64,000 bases of DNA, from contig NZ_RHOB01000002.1 of assembly GCF_003946085.1 (NCBI RefSeq), forward strand, positions 124,001 through 188,000, in the 5' to 3' direction. The notes beneath the pieces are model-generated. The model was not told the origin of the DNA. It did not search any database and saw nothing but the letters and a program-made list of their open reading frames with translations. The stretch's first letter is position 1. Each line of letters begins with the position of its first letter. Source of the stretch: Levilactobacillus angrenensis (GTDB taxonomy: Bacteria; Bacillota; Bacilli; Lactobacillales; Lactobacillaceae). Shown in pieces: positions 1 through 10,519 of this stretch. The translations under genes were made by a program, and so were the position numbers.

Positions 1-300
1 ACCTAAAGTGGTCCGACGATCTGGCCGAACTTCGATAGGAACTTGGTAGTTTGACCCACCAACACGCCGAGCCTTAACTTCCAAGACTGGCATAACATTC
101 TTCATTGCTTCTTCGAAGACTTCCACTGGATCGTTACCAGTTTCGTTCTTAATGATGTCGAAGGCACCATAAATGATCTTAGTTGAAGTTCCACGTTTCC
201 CATCCATCATCGTGTGGTTGATCAGACGAGTGACCAACTTTGAATTGTAAATTGGATCAGGAAGGACTTCACGCTTTTGTACGTTTCCTTTTCTAGGCAT
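1..300 (-). CDS. rpsG: 30S ribosomal protein S7, N-terminal part (cut by window edge)
   Basis: S7 nucleates assembly of the 30S head and contacts 16S rRNA near the E site. The visible 100 codons begin [16 protein letters not shown] and include the conserved stretches [16 protein letters not shown] and [15 protein letters not shown], typical of bacterial S7. The ATG at 298-300 follows a good GGAGG-type ribosome site. The gene lies 78 bases downstream of rpsL in the classical str-operon order; fusA would be expected next, outside the window. The C-terminal third is missing only because the window ends. Confidence 0.97.
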   Translation of the reverse strand, partial: MPRKGNVQKREVLPDPIYNSKLVTRLINHTMMDGKRGTSTKIIYGAFDIIKNETGNDPVEVFEEAMKNVMPVLEVKARRVGGSNYQVPIEVRPDRRTTLG

Positions 301-329
301 TGTTAATATCCTCCTTGAAATGCTGTTAC

Positions 330-361
330 AGGTCGGTTGACGGCAACCGTGCACCCGACCT
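330..361 (-). promoter_or_regulatory. Intercistronic hairpin between rpsL and rpsG
   Basis: Seven-base arms AGGTCGG (330-336) and CCGACCT (355-361) enclose a second helix ACGG/CCGT (340-343 with 347-350). The hairpin fills most of the S12-S7 gap just before the rpsG ribosome site. In Escherichia coli the S12-S7 spacer is the S7 feedback-repression target; an equivalent role here is inference. There is no T-run, so it is not a terminator. Confidence 0.55.
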
Positions 362-378
362 TAATTTTGAGTCTCGGT

Positions 379-792
379 CTAGCCCTTAGGCTTCTTAGTC
401 CCGTACTTGGAACGACCTTGACGACGGTCAGTAACACCGGCAGTATCGAGAGCACCACGGATAATGTGGTAACGAACCCCAGGTAAATCCTTAACCCGGC
501 CGCCCCGGATCAGCACAACACTATGTTCTTGCAGGTTGTGGCCAATACCAGGAATGTAAGCAGTCACTTCAATTAAGTTTGACAACCGCACACGTGCATA
601 TTTACGTAAAGCAGAGTTAGGCTTCTTTGGTGTCATGGTACCGACACGCGTTGCAACCCCACGCTTTTGTGGAGCTGGATTCTTAACTTGAGCTTTTTTG
701 AAACTGTTATACCCGTAGTTTAAAGCTGGGGCATCTGATTTAGAACTTTTAGATTTACGACCTTTACGCACCAATTGGTTGATAGTAGGCAT
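379..792 (-). CDS. rpsL: 30S ribosomal protein S12
   Basis: S12 sits at the decoding centre of the small subunit and controls accuracy. The 137-residue product has the two conserved loops, [11 protein letters not shown] and [13 protein letters not shown], with the lysines that are altered in streptomycin-resistant mutants both intact, so wild-type sensitivity is expected. Start ATG at 790-792 follows AGGAGG. It is the first gene of the str operon here and is followed by rpsG. A consensus-like promoter lies about 180 bases upstream, giving a long 5' leader. Confidence 0.98.
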   Translation of the reverse strand: MPTINQLVRKGRKSKSSKSDAPALNYGYNSFKKAQVKNPAPQKRGVATRVGTMTPKKPNSALRKYARVRLSNLIEVTAYIPGIGHNLQEHSVVLIRGGRVKDLPGVRYHIIRGALDTAGVTDRRQGRSKYGTKKPKG

Positions 793-973
793 CTAAATAG
801 TCCTCCTTTCCGTATACTTTCTAGAGTTATAAGTCCACACATCCAGGTGGTTCATTTTCCTGTAAAGAAAAAAGACGACCCAAATGGCGATTTAATTGAA
901 GTGTCCTCCCCGCCGTCAGTCAGCATGTCTGGTAGTAAATACCCGAGACCTGTCTGCGAAAAGCACCTTGAAT

Positions 974-1002
974 AGAATACCATGCCAAAAAGCCCCTGTC
1001 AA
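974..1002 (-). promoter_or_regulatory. Promoter of the rpsL-rpsG operon
   Basis: Reading the minus strand, TTGACA (997-1002) is followed after exactly 17 bases by TATTCT (974-979). It points toward rpsL with a leader of about 180 bases. It lies back to back with comC, whose start is at 1075. Confidence 0.7.
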
Positions 1003-1074
1003 CCAGCCTCTCCGCAATTTTGCAGAAACATTTCGCCCTTTTTTACGGAGTTGATGGATAGAGGTGAAATTTTC

Positions 1075-1722
1075 ATGACGATTATCCTATTCATTTACGG
1101 TGCTTGCCTGGGGTCGTGGTTAACCGCTATGGCCGACCGTTACGCAACTGGCGCATCGCCCATCTACCCAGCATCACACTGCGACACCTGTCAAACACCC
1201 TTGGCTTACTGGCAAATGGTGCCGGTGATCAGCTACCTGCTGTTGCGTGGCCGCTGCCACTATTGTCAGCAGCGAATTCCGCCGACGACACTATACCTTG
1301 AGATTGGTGCGGGGGGCTTGCTGACCATGCTCACGTCCACGACCGTCCGCCCATTACTGTGGCTGGGACTTTGGGGATTCGCGGCGCTGTGTGACGCGCG
1401 GACACAAAACTTTCCCGGTTGGGTAGTCTGGCTGGCCTGGCCACTAACGGTGTGGTCGCTGCCTTGGCCCACCATCATCCTGGCGACCTGCCTCTTACTG
1501 GGAGTTCAATTGCTCTGGCAACGTTGGCCTAATCCCTTGATTGGCGACGGGGATCTGGAACTGATTCTCGCCTACACCCTCTACTGGGGCGTCACCGCCA
1601 CCGCTCAATGGCTACTGGTCGCTAGCCTAGCAGCCTTATGTCGGGCACGCAACTATAAACGACTAGCATTTTTACCTTACTTGGTGAGTAGTGCCGTGGC
1701 CTGGTGGCTGATACGCAAATAG
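1075..1722 (+). CDS. comC: Prepilin peptidase (type IV leader peptidase, A24 family)
   Basis: Membrane aspartic protease that cleaves and N-methylates type IV-like prepilins; in Gram-positive bacteria this is ComC, needed for the competence pseudopilus. The 215-residue protein has two CxxC pairs near residues 35-62 (CDTC and CHYC), a first aspartate in CDARTQNF and the second catalytic motif GDGDLEL, within several membrane segments. I chose ATG 1075 because AGAGGTGA lies 7-14 bases upstream; an in-frame ATG at 982 would add an unrelated hydrophilic extension and overlap the rpsL promoter. It is transcribed alone, away from the ribosomal operon. Confidence 0.9.
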   Translation: MTIILFIYGACLGSWLTAMADRYATGASPIYPASHCDTCQTPLAYWQMVPVISYLLLRGRCHYCQQRIPPTTLYLEIGAGGLLTMLTSTTVRPLLWLGLWGFAALCDARTQNFPGWVVWLAWPLTVWSLPWPTIILATCLLLGVQLLWQRWPNPLIGDGDLELILAYTLYWGVTATAQWLLVASLAALCRARNYKRLAFLPYLVSSAVAWWLIRK

Positions 1723-1723
1723 G

Positions 1724-1952
1724 CTTAAACTCAGAACTGAAGTAGCCTTTATGTGGTAATTCCCGGAACGGCAATATTCTGTCCACTAAAATTAGTGAAA
1801 CCCAGAGCCTGCGTCAACCAGAGATTCCAGCGGGTTGGTGATTATCAGCACCATTGGTTAGTCAAAGGCTGATTGCCAATCCTTACGCCATCAGTCGCGT
1901 AGTGACAATGTTTCTAGCTGATTTTCATCTTTCGACCTTTAGCTCAAATATG
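1724..1952 (-). repeat. Dispersed element copy F (ends only, no structured core)
   Basis: This 230-base spacer shares its left part (CTGTCCACTAAAATTAGTG, AGAGCCTGCGTCA) with the right ends of elements A, B and C. Its right part (reverse strand AAAGATGAAAATCAGCTAG and on to GGCGTAA) matches the left ends of A and B. The roughly 200-base structured core of the other copies is missing, so the two ends are almost joined. The element stops about 12 bases before the U-run of the rpoC terminator. No coding potential is visible. Confidence 0.75.
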
Positions 1953-1961
1953 GTTGCATAG

Positions 1962-1991
1962 AAAAAGGACCCGCCATCTCTGACGAGTCCC
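1962..1991 (-). terminator. Rho-independent terminator of rpoBC
   Basis: On the minus strand GGACTCGUC pairs with GGCGGGUCC (nine base pairs including G-U pairs) and is followed by UUUUUC. It lies 20 bases after the rpoC stop codon. Confidence 0.8.
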
Positions 1992-2012
1992 TGACCAGCA
2001 AGCTAGTTGTCA

Positions 2013-5000
2013 CTAGGCCTGTGAGTCTTCTTGCATTTGTTTTTCTAAGTCGCTGATGGAATAAACGCCTTCGGTTGACGTACCGCCAACTTCTTTGGGC
2101 TTGATCTGACGGTAATCTGGCATCCCAGTCCCGGCAGGAATGATCTTCCCAATAATGACATTTTCCTTCAAACCAACCAGTGGATCGTTCTTGCCCCGAA
2201 TAGCAGCATCGGTCAAGACACGAGTCGTTTCCTGGAAGGATGCGGCTGACAAGAAACTGTTGGTTTCCAAGGCAGCCTTGGTAATCCCCAAGATAACTGG
2301 ACGAGCGGTGGCAGCAATGCCCCCATCGATCAGCGTTTGGTAGTTAGCCCGACGGAAGTCTTGAATATCCATCAAAGTCCCTGGCAACACATCCGTGTCA
2401 CCTGGGTCCATGATGCGGACCTTCCGCAGCATTTGCCGAACCATGATTTCCACGTGCTTATCACTGATAGCCACACCTTGCATCCGGTAAACCCGTTGCA
2501 CTTCACCCAAGATGTAAGTTTCAGTAGACAAGACATCGCGAACCCGCAGTAATTCCTTAGGATCAACAGACCCATAGTTCAAAGCGCCACCACGGTGGAT
2601 AAAGTCGCCTTCACTGACCCGCATCCGAGCCGTGATTGGTAACGTGTAACTCCGCGTATCAGCTTCACCCTTGATGGTAACTTCCTTGGTCCGTTCAGCT
2701 GGGTTTTCTTCGATTGATTCAACCGTCCCAGTAACTTCAGTGATCTCAGCTTTACCTTTAGGGTTCCGAGATTCAAATAATTCTTGAACACGAGGCAACC
2801 CTTGGGTAATATCTTCGTTCCCGGCAACACCACCGGTATGGAAGTTACGCATGGTCAGCTGAGTCCCTGGTTCACCGATTGATTGCGCAGCAACCGTTCC
2901 GACAGCTTCACCAACTTCGACTTCGTCACCAGTAGCCATGTTCCGGCCGTAACAATGTTCACAAACACCATGTTCAGTGTTGCAAGTGAAGGCGGAACGA
3001 ATGGTTACTTCTTCAACACCAGCGTCAACGATTTGTTGAGCAGTGTCTTCGACGATCATTTGGTTCTTAGGAACGATGACGTCCCCAGTCTTTGGATCGT
3101 AGACGGTCTTTTGGGTGTAACGCCCTAAGATCCGGTCGTACAATGGTTCGATCATTTCGTTACCATCAGTGATGGCGCGAATCTTCAAACCACGGTCAGT
3201 CCCACAATCCTTTTCCCGAATGATAACATCTTGGGCAACATCGACCAGCCGCCGAGTCAGGTAACCTGAGTTGGCAGTCTTCAGCGCCGTATCGGTCATC
3301 CCTTTACGAGCACCGTGGGTCGAAATGAACATTTCCATCACAGACAGGCCTTCACGGAAGTTAGACGTGATTGGCAGCTCCATGATGTCACCACTAGGTG
3401 CGGCCATCAGACCACGCATCCCAGCCAGCTGCGTAAAGTTAGAAATGTTCCCCCGGGCACCAGAATCACTCATCATAAAGATAGGGTTCTGTTGGTCGAA
3501 ACTGTGAATCAAGGCGTTTTGAATATCATCCTTGGCATCGTTCCAGATACCAATGACCCGTTCGTAACGTTCATGATCAGTAATCAGACCACGCCGGAAT
3601 TGCTTGGTAACCGTCGCAACCTGCTTGTGGGCAGCGTCAATGATTTCTGGCTTTTCTTTCAAGTCGGTAACATCGACCATCCCCACCGTTAACCCAGACT
3701 TAGTTGATTCGTCATAACCTAAGTCCTTGATCCGGTCAAGCAGCTTGGAAGTTGCGGTCACTTTGTATTGTTGGTAAACTGCCGCGATGATGTCAGACAA
3801 GAAGCCTTTCTTGAATGGCCCAATCAATTCGGCATTTTGCAGGTAATCATGAATGTCTTCGCCCGGTTCCAAGAAGTACTTGTCCGGAACGGCGCCATTC
3901 AGGTTCGTGCTCGTTGGTTCGTTCAAGTATGGGAACGACTTTGGCAGGATGTTGTTGAAAATCAACTTCCCAACGGTCGTAACCATGATCTTGCTACGTT
4001 GTTCATCAGTAAATGGCTTGTCTGGCATTGAAGAAACCTGAACACCAACACGCGTGTGCCAGTGAACCAAACCGTTCCGGTAAGCCAGAACAGCTTCGTT
4101 GAGGTCGGTAAAGATCATACCTTCCCCTTCACGGTTAGCTTCTTCCATCGTCAGGTAGTAGTTCCCGATAACCATATCTTGAGAAGGCGCAACAACTGGC
4201 TTCCCACTGGCAGGTGCCAGGATATGGTGAGCCGCTAACATCAGCAAACGAGCTTCCGCTTGTGCTTCATCAGATAACGGCACGTGGATGGCCATTTGGT
4301 CCCCATCAAAATCGGCGTTGTAGGCTTCACAAGCCAATGGGTGCAACCGCATCGCTTTACCACTAACCAAGACTGGTTCGAACGCTTGAATCCCCAAACG
4401 GTGAAGCGTAGGGGCCCGGTTCAACAGAACAGGGTGTTCCTTGATGACGTCTTCCAAAACGTTAAAGACATCGTCATCTTCACGGTCGATTTGGCGCTTG
4501 GCGTTCTTAATGTTGGAGGCTAAGCCCCGGGCAACCAGTTCCTTCATGATAAATGGCCGGAATAATTCCAAAGCCATTGGGACTGGCAGACCCATTTGGT
4601 TGAACTTGAGGGAAGGACCAACGTCAATAACGGAACGACCAGAGTAGTCAACCCGCTTCCCTAACAAGTTTTGCCGGAACCGACCTTGCTTCCCTTTCAA
4701 CATGTGTGAAAGAGACTTCAGTGGCCGGTTACCTGGGCCAGCAACTGGACGGCCACGACGACCGTTATCGATCAAGGCGTCAACGGCTTCTTGGAGCATC
4801 CGCTTTTCGTTTTGAACGATGATTCCAGGTGCGTTCAGGTCTAATAACCGCTTCAACCGGCTGTTCCGGTTGATAACCCGCCGGTACAAGTCGTTCAAGT
4901 CAGACGTTGCAAAACGCCCACCTTCGAGTTGTACCATTGGCCGTAAGTCAGGTGGAATGACCGGAATTGCGTCCATTACCATCCACTCCGGACGGTTACC

Positions 5001-5660
5001 AGAAGTGACGAAGGCTTCCAAGATGTCCAAACGACGAACGGCACGCGTCCGCTTTTGGCCAGTGGCTTCCTTCAATTCTTCCTTTAATTCTGCAACTTCT
5101 TTATCTAGGTCTACGGCCATCAACAACTTCTTGATGGCTTCGGCACCCATTTCAGCCTTGAAGGCGTCACTACCGTATTCCACGAGCTTGTCACGGTAAT
5201 CGCGTTCGGAAAGCAATTGCTTCTTTTCGAGTGGCGTGTTACCTGGATCTAAGACTACGTAGGATGCAAAGTAGATGATTTCTTCCAAAGCCCGTGGGCT
5301 CATGTCGAGGACCAAGCCCATCCGGCTAGGAATCCCCTTGAAGTACCAGATGTGAGTAACAGGAGCAGCCAGTTCAATATGGCCCATCCGTTCACGACGA
5401 ACCTTAGAACGGGTAACTTCGACCCCACAACGGTCACAAACGACACCCTTGTAACGGATTCGCTTGTATTTTCCACAAGCACATTCCCAGTCCTTAGTAG
5501 GACCGAAAATCCGCTCGTCGAACAGCCCGTCTTTTTCAGGCTTTAATGTCCGGTAGTTGATGGTTTCAGGCTTCTTGACTTCCCCATAAGACCAGCTACG
5601 GATCTTATCAGGTGAAGCCAGCCCGATCTGCATGCTTTCGAACTTATTGACATCGACCAA
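2013..5660 (-). CDS. rpoC: RNA polymerase subunit beta-prime
   Basis: Largest catalytic RNA polymerase subunit, 1215 residues, normal for Lactobacillaceae. Visible landmarks are the N-terminal zinc site with cysteines 60, 62, 75 and 78, the active-site motif NADFDGDQM that holds the catalytic magnesium, the second zinc cluster ([13 protein letters not shown]) and the trigger-loop region. The start codon is TTG (5658-5660) behind GGGAGG. It is 21 bases downstream of rpoB in one operon and ends at a strong terminator. No frameshift or insertion was seen. Confidence 0.98.
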   Translation of the reverse strand: MVDVNKFESMQIGLASPDKIRSWSYGEVKKPETINYRTLKPEKDGLFDERIFGPTKDWECACGKYKRIRYKGVVCDRCGVEVTRSKVRRERMGHIELAAPVTHIWYFKGIPSRMGLVLDMSPRALEEIIYFASYVVLDPGNTPLEKKQLLSERDYRDKLVEYGSDAFKAEMGAEAIKKLLMAVDLDKEVAELKEELKEATGQKRTRAVRRLDILEAFVTSGNRPEWMVMDAIPVIPPDLRPMVQLEGGRFATSDLNDLYRRVINRNSRLKRLLDLNAPGIIVQNEKRMLQEAVDALIDNGRRGRPVAGPGNRPLKSLSHMLKGKQGRFRQNLLGKRVDYSGRSVIDVGPSLKFNQMGLPVPMALELFRPFIMKELVARGLASNIKNAKRQIDREDDDVFNVLEDVIKEHPVLLNRAPTLHRLGIQAFEPVLVSGKAMRLHPLACEAYNADFDGDQMAIHVPLSDEAQAEARLLMLAAHHILAPASGKPVVAPSQDMVIGNYYLTMEEANREGEGMIFTDLNEAVLAYRNGLVHWHTRVGVQVSSMPDKPFTDEQRSKIMVTTVGKLIFNNILPKSFPYLNEPTSTNLNGAVPDKYFLEPGEDIHDYLQNAELIGPFKKGFLSDIIAAVYQQYKVTATSKLLDRIKDLGYDESTKSGLTVGMVDVTDLKEKPEIIDAAHKQVATVTKQFRRGLITDHERYERVIGIWNDAKDDIQNALIHSFDQQNPIFMMSDSGARGNISNFTQLAGMRGLMAAPSGDIMELPITSNFREGLSVMEMFISTHGARKGMTDTALKTANSGYLTRRLVDVAQDVIIREKDCGTDRGLKIRAITDGNEMIEPLYDRILGRYTQKTVYDPKTGDVIVPKNQMIVEDTAQQIVDAGVEEVTIRSAFTCNTEHGVCEHCYGRNMATGDEVEVGEAVGTVAAQSIGEPGTQLTMRNFHTGGVAGNEDITQGLPRVQELFESRNPKGKAEITEVTGTVESIEENPAERTKEVTIKGEADTRSYTLPITARMRVSEGDFIHRGGALNYGSVDPKELLRVRDVLSTETYILGEVQRVYRMQGVAISDKHVEIMVRQMLRKVRIMDPGDTDVLPGTLMDIQDFRRANYQTLIDGGIAATARPVILGITKAALETNSFLSAASFQETTRVLTDAAIRGKNDPLVGLKENVIIGKIIPAGTGMPDYRQIKPKEVGGTSTEGVYSISDLEKQMQEDSQA

Positions 5661-5681
5661 AGAAGCGACCTCCCTTATTAA

Positions 5682-8600
5682 TTAGTCTTGCGTGTTTGGT
5701 TGACTTTCATTTTTCGTAGACGTTGATGCAGCCTTGCTATCATCACTTTGCGCAGCAGCCTTACGTTCCTCTTGTTGTTGGGCATACTTGCTCAACGCAT
5801 CCACGTTCACAACATCATCGTCATCGTCGTCCATATCACGGAGTTCGATTTCTTCGTTGTTCCCGTTTAAGACCTTCATATCCAGCCCTAAGGATTGTAA
5901 TTCTTTAACCAGCACGCGGAATGATTCAGGCACACCAGGCTTTGGAATTGGATCGCCCTTGACGATGGCTTCGTAGGTCTTAACCCGGCCAACCACGTCA
6001 TCAGACTTGTACGTCAAGATTTCTTGCAACGTATAAGCGGCACCGTAAGCTTCCAAAGCCCAAACTTCCATTTCACCGAAACGCTGACCACCAAATTGCG
6101 CTTTCCCACCAAGGGGTTGTTGCGTAACCAGTGAGTAAGGTCCAATGGAACGGGCGTGCATCTTGTCGTCGACCATGTGGGCCAACTTCAGGTAGTTCAT
6201 GACACCCACAGCGACCCGCTTGTCGAATGGTTCACCGGTCCGGCCATCGTATAAGACGGTCTTGGCATCGGCAGCCATCCCAGCTTCCTTGATTGCGTCG
6301 GCGATATCTGTATCACGGGCACCATCAAAGACAGGCGTTGCGACATGAATCCCTAATTTACGAGCAGCCATCCCTAAATGCAATTCGAGCACTTGCCCGA
6401 TGTTCATCCGGGAAGGCACACCCATTGGACTCAGCATGATGTCGATTGGTGTCCCATCTGGCATGTACGGCATATCTTCTTCAGGGATAACGACGGAAAC
6501 CGTCCCCTTGTTACCGTGACGACCAGACATCTTGTCCCCAACTTGGATCTTCCGCTTTTGCGCGATGTAGACCCGTACCATCATGTTGACACCAGGTGAT
6601 AATTCATCCCCGTTTTCACGAGTGAAGATCTTAACATCCTGGATGATCCCGCCACCACCATGTGGCACCTTCAGGGAAGTATCCCGTACTTCACGGGCCT
6701 TTTCACCAAAGATGGCATGCAGCAGACGTTCTTCAGCAGATAATTCAGTGACACCCTTAGGCGTAACCTTACCAACCAAAATGTCGCCGTCTTGAACTTC
6801 AGCACCAATCCGGATAATCCCGTCTTCGTCCAAGTTCTTCAAGGCGTCTTCCCCAACGTTAGGGATTTCACGCGTCATTTCTTCAGGTCCCAGCTTCGTA
6901 TCACGTGCTTCTGATTCGTATTCTTCAATATGAATCGACGTGTAAACGTCATCGCGAACCAACCGTTCGTTGATCCCGATGGCATCTTCGAAGTTGTACC
7001 CTTGCCAAGTCATGAAGGCGACTAATGGGTTTTGCCCTAAGGCTAATTCCCCATTTTCCATGGAAGGACCATCAGCCAAAATTTCATCGTTGTCGACATG
7101 GTCGCCGACCTTAACGATTGGCCGTTGGTTGTAGTTCTTCCCACCGTTTGACCGGCGGAACTTCATCAACTTGTAAGTGTCTAAGGCACCATCGTCACGC
7201 CGTACCCGGATTTCCCGTGCATCAACGTATTCAACAGTTCCTTCATGTTGACTGATCAAGGCAACACCAGAGTCATGGGCCGCCTTGTATTCGATACCAG
7301 TCCCAACTAATGGGGCGTGAGGGTCTAGCAATGGCACAGCTTGCCGTTGCATGTTGGCACCCATCAAGGCCCGGTTGGAGTCATCGTTTTCCAAGAAAGG
7401 AATACATGCCGTGGCCACAGCAACTACTTGCTTAGGCGAAACGTCCATGTAGTCGATCCGGTCAGCAGAAGTTTCGATGTTGTTATCTTCGTCACGGGCC
7501 ATGATGGTATCCGTTGCGAATGAACCGTCATCGTTTAACGGCGTGTTGGCTTGAGCCACAACGTAGTTATCTTCTTCGTCAGCAGTCAGGTAATCGATCT
7601 TATCGGTAACCTTGTGCGTATCCCAGGAAACACGACGGTATGGCGTTTCGATGAAGCCATACTTGTTGACCCGGGCGTAACTGGACAGACTGTTGATCAG
7701 CCCGATGTTAGGACCTTCAGGCGTTTCAATTGGGCACATCCGACCGTAGTGGGTGTAGTGCACGTCCCGGACTTCATATCCGGCACGGTCACGCGTCAAC
7801 CCGCCAGGCCCAAGGGCAGACAACCGCCGCTTATGGGTTAATTCACCCAGCGGGTTGGTCTGATCCATGAATTGTGACAATTGAGAAGACCCGAAGAATT
7901 CCTTGATGGAGGCCACGACTGGGCGAATGTTGATCAATTGTTGTGGCGTTACCGTCGCAGCATCTTGAATGGACATCCGTTCACGCACAACCCGTTCCAT
8001 CCGGGATAACCCGATCCGGAATTGGTTTTGCAGGAGTTCACCCACGGAACGAATCCGCCGGTTACCCAAGTGGTCAATATCATCGGTATTCCCAATGCCG
8101 ATTTGCAGATCAAAGAAGTAGTTCATGGAAGCGATGATGTCGGCTGGGCGAATGTGCTTCAGCTTGATATCAATGTTGCCGTTCCCAATCACTGGGACTT
8201 CTTGTTCTGGATCGTCAGGAGATTCAACTTTAATGATTTGTAATTTCAGTGGTTCCGTGACAACGGCTTCGTCTGAAGGTTGGAAAGTGACCATCTTGAA
8301 ATCGTCTTGATCCAAGTATGGTGCCAACGTCTTCATAACGTCCTTGTCAACGACCGTGCCCTTTTGCGCGATGATTTCACCGGTATCTGGGTCAGCCAAC
8401 GTTTCCGCCAAGGTCAAGCCCAATAAACGGGTCTTCAAGCTCAGCTTCTTGTTGGTCTTGTAACGGCCGACAGGCGCCATGTCGTAACGCTTAGGATCAA
8501 AGAACCGTGCCGTCAGTAAGCTCCGTGAAGAGTCTGCCGTCTTTGGTTCACCTGGCCGCAAGCGTTCGTAGATATCCTTTAAGGACTCTTCGACACGGGA

Positions 8601-9293
8601 GTCATCAGTGTTCTTGTGGATATCCTTTTCCAACGTCCGCGAAAGACTTTCGTTGTCACCTAAGATATCTAAGATTTCATCGTCAGAACCAAATCCTAAG
8701 GCCCGAACTAATTCGGTCATTGGGATCTTCCGCGTCCGGTCAATCCGGACGTAGGAGATGTTCTTGGCGTCGGTTTCAAATTCCAACCAAGCACCCCGGT
8801 TAGGAATGACCGTTGCGCCAAAGACGGTCCGGCCATTCTTATCGGTATCTTCATTGAAGTAAACCCCTGGTGAGCGGACTAATTGAGAAACAATTACCCG
8901 TTCTGCCCCATTAATAATGAAGGTCCCTTGGGCCGTCATTAATGGGAAGTCACCGAAGAAGACATCTTGCGATTTGATTTCGCCCGTTTCGTGGTTGGTT
9001 AAACGTAAAGTAACGTGAAGTGGTGCCGAATAGTTGGCATCGTGTTCCCGTGCTTCATCCACGGTATATTTGGGTTCCAGTAACTGATAATCAACAAACT
9101 CTAACGAAAGGTTTCCTTGAAAATCTTCGATTGGCATGATGTCGTCGAACATATCGCGTAAACCTTCGTCGAGGAACCAGTTGTAGGAATTGGTTTGAAT
9201 TTCAATCAAGTTAGGTAAATCAAGAACTTCCTTGATTCGCGAATAGCTACGGCGTGTACGGTGTTTCCCGTATTTAACTAAGTGTCCTGCCAA
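5682..9293 (-). CDS. rpoB: RNA polymerase subunit beta
   Basis: Second-largest catalytic subunit, about 1203 residues. The rifampicin pocket is wild type: [20 protein letters not shown] followed by [10 protein letters not shown] keeps the aspartate, histidine and serine commonly mutated in resistance. The C-terminus carries an acidic run (DDDDDD) and a charged tail, as in other lactobacilli. I prefer a TTG start at 9291-9293, giving [11 protein letters not shown] as in homologues. GGAGAGGTG then lies at correct spacing; a GTG nine bases upstream would overlap the ribosome site. It is co-transcribed with rpoC. Confidence 0.97.
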   Translation of the reverse strand: MAGHLVKYGKHRTRRSYSRIKEVLDLPNLIEIQTNSYNWFLDEGLRDMFDDIMPIEDFQGNLSLEFVDYQLLEPKYTVDEAREHDANYSAPLHVTLRLTNHETGEIKSQDVFFGDFPLMTAQGTFIINGAERVIVSQLVRSPGVYFNEDTDKNGRTVFGATVIPNRGAWLEFETDAKNISYVRIDRTRKIPMTELVRALGFGSDDEILDILGDNESLSRTLEKDIHKNTDDSRVEESLKDIYERLRPGEPKTADSSRSLLTARFFDPKRYDMAPVGRYKTNKKLSLKTRLLGLTLAETLADPDTGEIIAQKGTVVDKDVMKTLAPYLDQDDFKMVTFQPSDEAVVTEPLKLQIIKVESPDDPEQEVPVIGNGNIDIKLKHIRPADIIASMNYFFDLQIGIGNTDDIDHLGNRRIRSVGELLQNQFRIGLSRMERVVRERMSIQDAATVTPQQLINIRPVVASIKEFFGSSQLSQFMDQTNPLGELTHKRRLSALGPGGLTRDRAGYEVRDVHYTHYGRMCPIETPEGPNIGLINSLSSYARVNKYGFIETPYRRVSWDTHKVTDKIDYLTADEEDNYVVAQANTPLNDDGSFATDTIMARDEDNNIETSADRIDYMDVSPKQVVAVATACIPFLENDDSNRALMGANMQRQAVPLLDPHAPLVGTGIEYKAAHDSGVALISQHEGTVEYVDAREIRVRRDDGALDTYKLMKFRRSNGGKNYNQRPIVKVGDHVDNDEILADGPSMENGELALGQNPLVAFMTWQGYNFEDAIGINERLVRDDVYTSIHIEEYESEARDTKLGPEEMTREIPNVGEDALKNLDEDGIIRIGAEVQDGDILVGKVTPKGVTELSAEERLLHAIFGEKAREVRDTSLKVPHGGGGIIQDVKIFTRENGDELSPGVNMMVRVYIAQKRKIQVGDKMSGRHGNKGTVSVVIPEEDMPYMPDGTPIDIMLSPMGVPSRMNIGQVLELHLGMAARKLGIHVATPVFDGARDTDIADAIKEAGMAADAKTVLYDGRTGEPFDKRVAVGVMNYLKLAHMVDDKMHARSIGPYSLVTQQPLGGKAQFGGQRFGEMEVWALEAYGAAYTLQEILTYKSDDVVGRVKTYEAIVKGDPIPKPGVPESFRVLVKELQSLGLDMKVLNGNNEEIELRDMDDDDDDVVNVDALSKYAQQQEERKAAAQSDDSKAASTSTKNESQPNTQD

Positions 9294-9490
9294 GTTGTTC
9301 ACCTCTCCTATTTATTCTGTGACTGGCCAAACCGAATATTACATTTTGGTTACAAATGCAGTTTTGCCCGGTTTTTTGGCAAAAAAAATCCAAAAACAAA
9401 CTTGGAGCTTGCTTTTGGCTTCTTATAACGAACGCCACCGGACAATAGATCGGCGCGCTCAATTTCAGTTCACAGTTGCATACAAATGAT

Positions 9491-9519
9491 ATAGTACTAA
9501 ATCTATTGGCAAATGTCAA
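9491..9519 (-). promoter_or_regulatory. Promoter of rpoBC
   Basis: Minus strand TTGACA (9514-9519), 17 bases, TACTAT (9491-9496). The leader to rpoB is about 190 bases and contains a T-rich stretch on the transcribed strand (around 9380-9395), but I could not define a convincing attenuator there. Confidence 0.75.
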
Positions 9520-9529
9520 TAAGGAACAC

Positions 9530-10135
9530 TCACTTTTTAACGGCGACCCCAAATAAGATCAACCGAATCAAAGCCAGCGTCTGGTCATGTTGCGAGGCGT
9601 CGGCCGGGCCCACATGATGGAAGCTGTTAAAGAGTGGGCTCAGACTGGTCAGGTAAAATGAAGCCGCGTCTTGTGCCGATAAGCCTGGCTGCAAGGTGAC
9701 GATGCCGAGCTCGAAGAATTTCTGCAGTGGTCCCAGGTAGTCTTGCATGAAGACCATCCCCAGTTGCCGCTTGTTCTCCGGCTTCAGGAATCGGAAGCTA
9801 CTGTGAATCACCGTGAAGACGTCACGAGGATGGACCCCCGTCAGCACCTCTGTCACCGCCGCTAAGGCTTCGACTGGGTCGGGCTGGTCAGTAGCGGCCA
9901 ACCGGTCGTTAACGGCTAAGATGCCCTGCTGGACCTCCTCACCGACGCTCTTGATCACTTCCAGGAAGATGACCTCCTTGTCGCTGAAGTGGTGGTACAG
10001 TGCTGGCTGGGTAATGCCGACTTCCTTGGCGATTTCTCGCGTCGACGTTGCCTGGTATCCCCGTGCCAAGAACTGCTCTCTGGCCGCCTGCAAAATCGCT
10101 GCGTGCGTGTGGCTTAACTGTTCTTCTCTCTTCAT
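9530..10135 (-). CDS. TetR/AcrR family transcriptional regulator
   Basis: One-component repressor of 201 residues. The N-terminal helix-turn-helix is clear at about residues 10-55 (AREQFLARGYQATSTREIA, then GITQPALYHHFSDKEVIF). The C-terminal half is the variable ligand and dimer domain. It stands alone between rpoB and clpC, so its target is not obvious; autoregulation or a distant target is possible. Start ATG at 10133-10135 follows AAAGGA. The ligand cannot be predicted from sequence. Confidence 0.9.
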   Translation of the reverse strand: MKREEQLSHTHAAILQAAREQFLARGYQATSTREIAKEVGITQPALYHHFSDKEVIFLEVIKSVGEEVQQGILAVNDRLAATDQPDPVEALAAVTEVLTGVHPRDVFTVIHSSFRFLKPENKRQLGMVFMQDYLGPLQKFFELGIVTLQPGLSAQDAASFYLTSLSPLFNSFHHVGPADASQHDQTLALIRLILFGVAVKK

Positions 10136-10519
10136 AGCTTTCGTCCTTTCCTGACCTACTGGGATGACTGGTTCGTGGGTTAAGTCATTTAACGAATCAA
10201 CCCAGCAGCAAACGCCCCGCCATCGCGCACAGTAGCTCGACTAGTAACTTTAGTTTACCATATCTCACTTATCACTTGTTAGACCAAGTTGCGGTTCCAC
10301 ACAAACGTAATCTTTTCGCAAAAAAAAGCGCCCGGGACCACTGCTGATTGGCAGTGATTCTGGACGCTTCGTTGTGTTGTTAAAAACTGTTACTTCCAAA
10401 TAACATGGTTTAGACTGGCCGCCTGCAGTTTGCTAGGCAGCTCAGCATGTAGCCAATTAAAGATGGCTTGGCCACCTCACAATTCTGACAAAGCTCTCAA
10501 GCTAAGCAAGAATCTATCA
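10136..10519. other. Intergenic region: TetR upstream region and clpC terminator
   Basis: No gene is supported here. The part next to the TetR gene is AT-rich with a candidate minus-strand promoter near 10240-10290 and a short palindrome AACTTTAGTT that could be an operator. On the clpC side is the terminator listed separately. The stretch 10371-10519 shows nothing clear. Confidence 0.5.
10321..10370 (-). terminator. Terminator downstream of ctsR-clpC
   Basis: Minus strand GAAGCGUCC pairs with GGGCGCUUUU around an inner CACUGCC/GGCAGUG-like helix, then a run of eight U. It lies about 150 bases past the clpC stop. Confidence 0.75.

Noticed and set aside
982-1074. Longer N-terminus for comC starting at 982
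   Set aside because: It would overlap the rpsL promoter and add a hydrophilic extension before the prepilin peptidase membrane segment; the ribosome site supports 1075.
2140-9200. Many open frames of 60-130 codons antisense to rpoC and rpoB
   Set aside because: They are shadow frames of GC-biased highly expressed genes, without ribosome sites or recognisable products.
9294-9302. GTG start of rpoB at 9302
   Set aside because: It overlaps the ribosome site; the TTG at 9293 gives the conserved family N-terminus.
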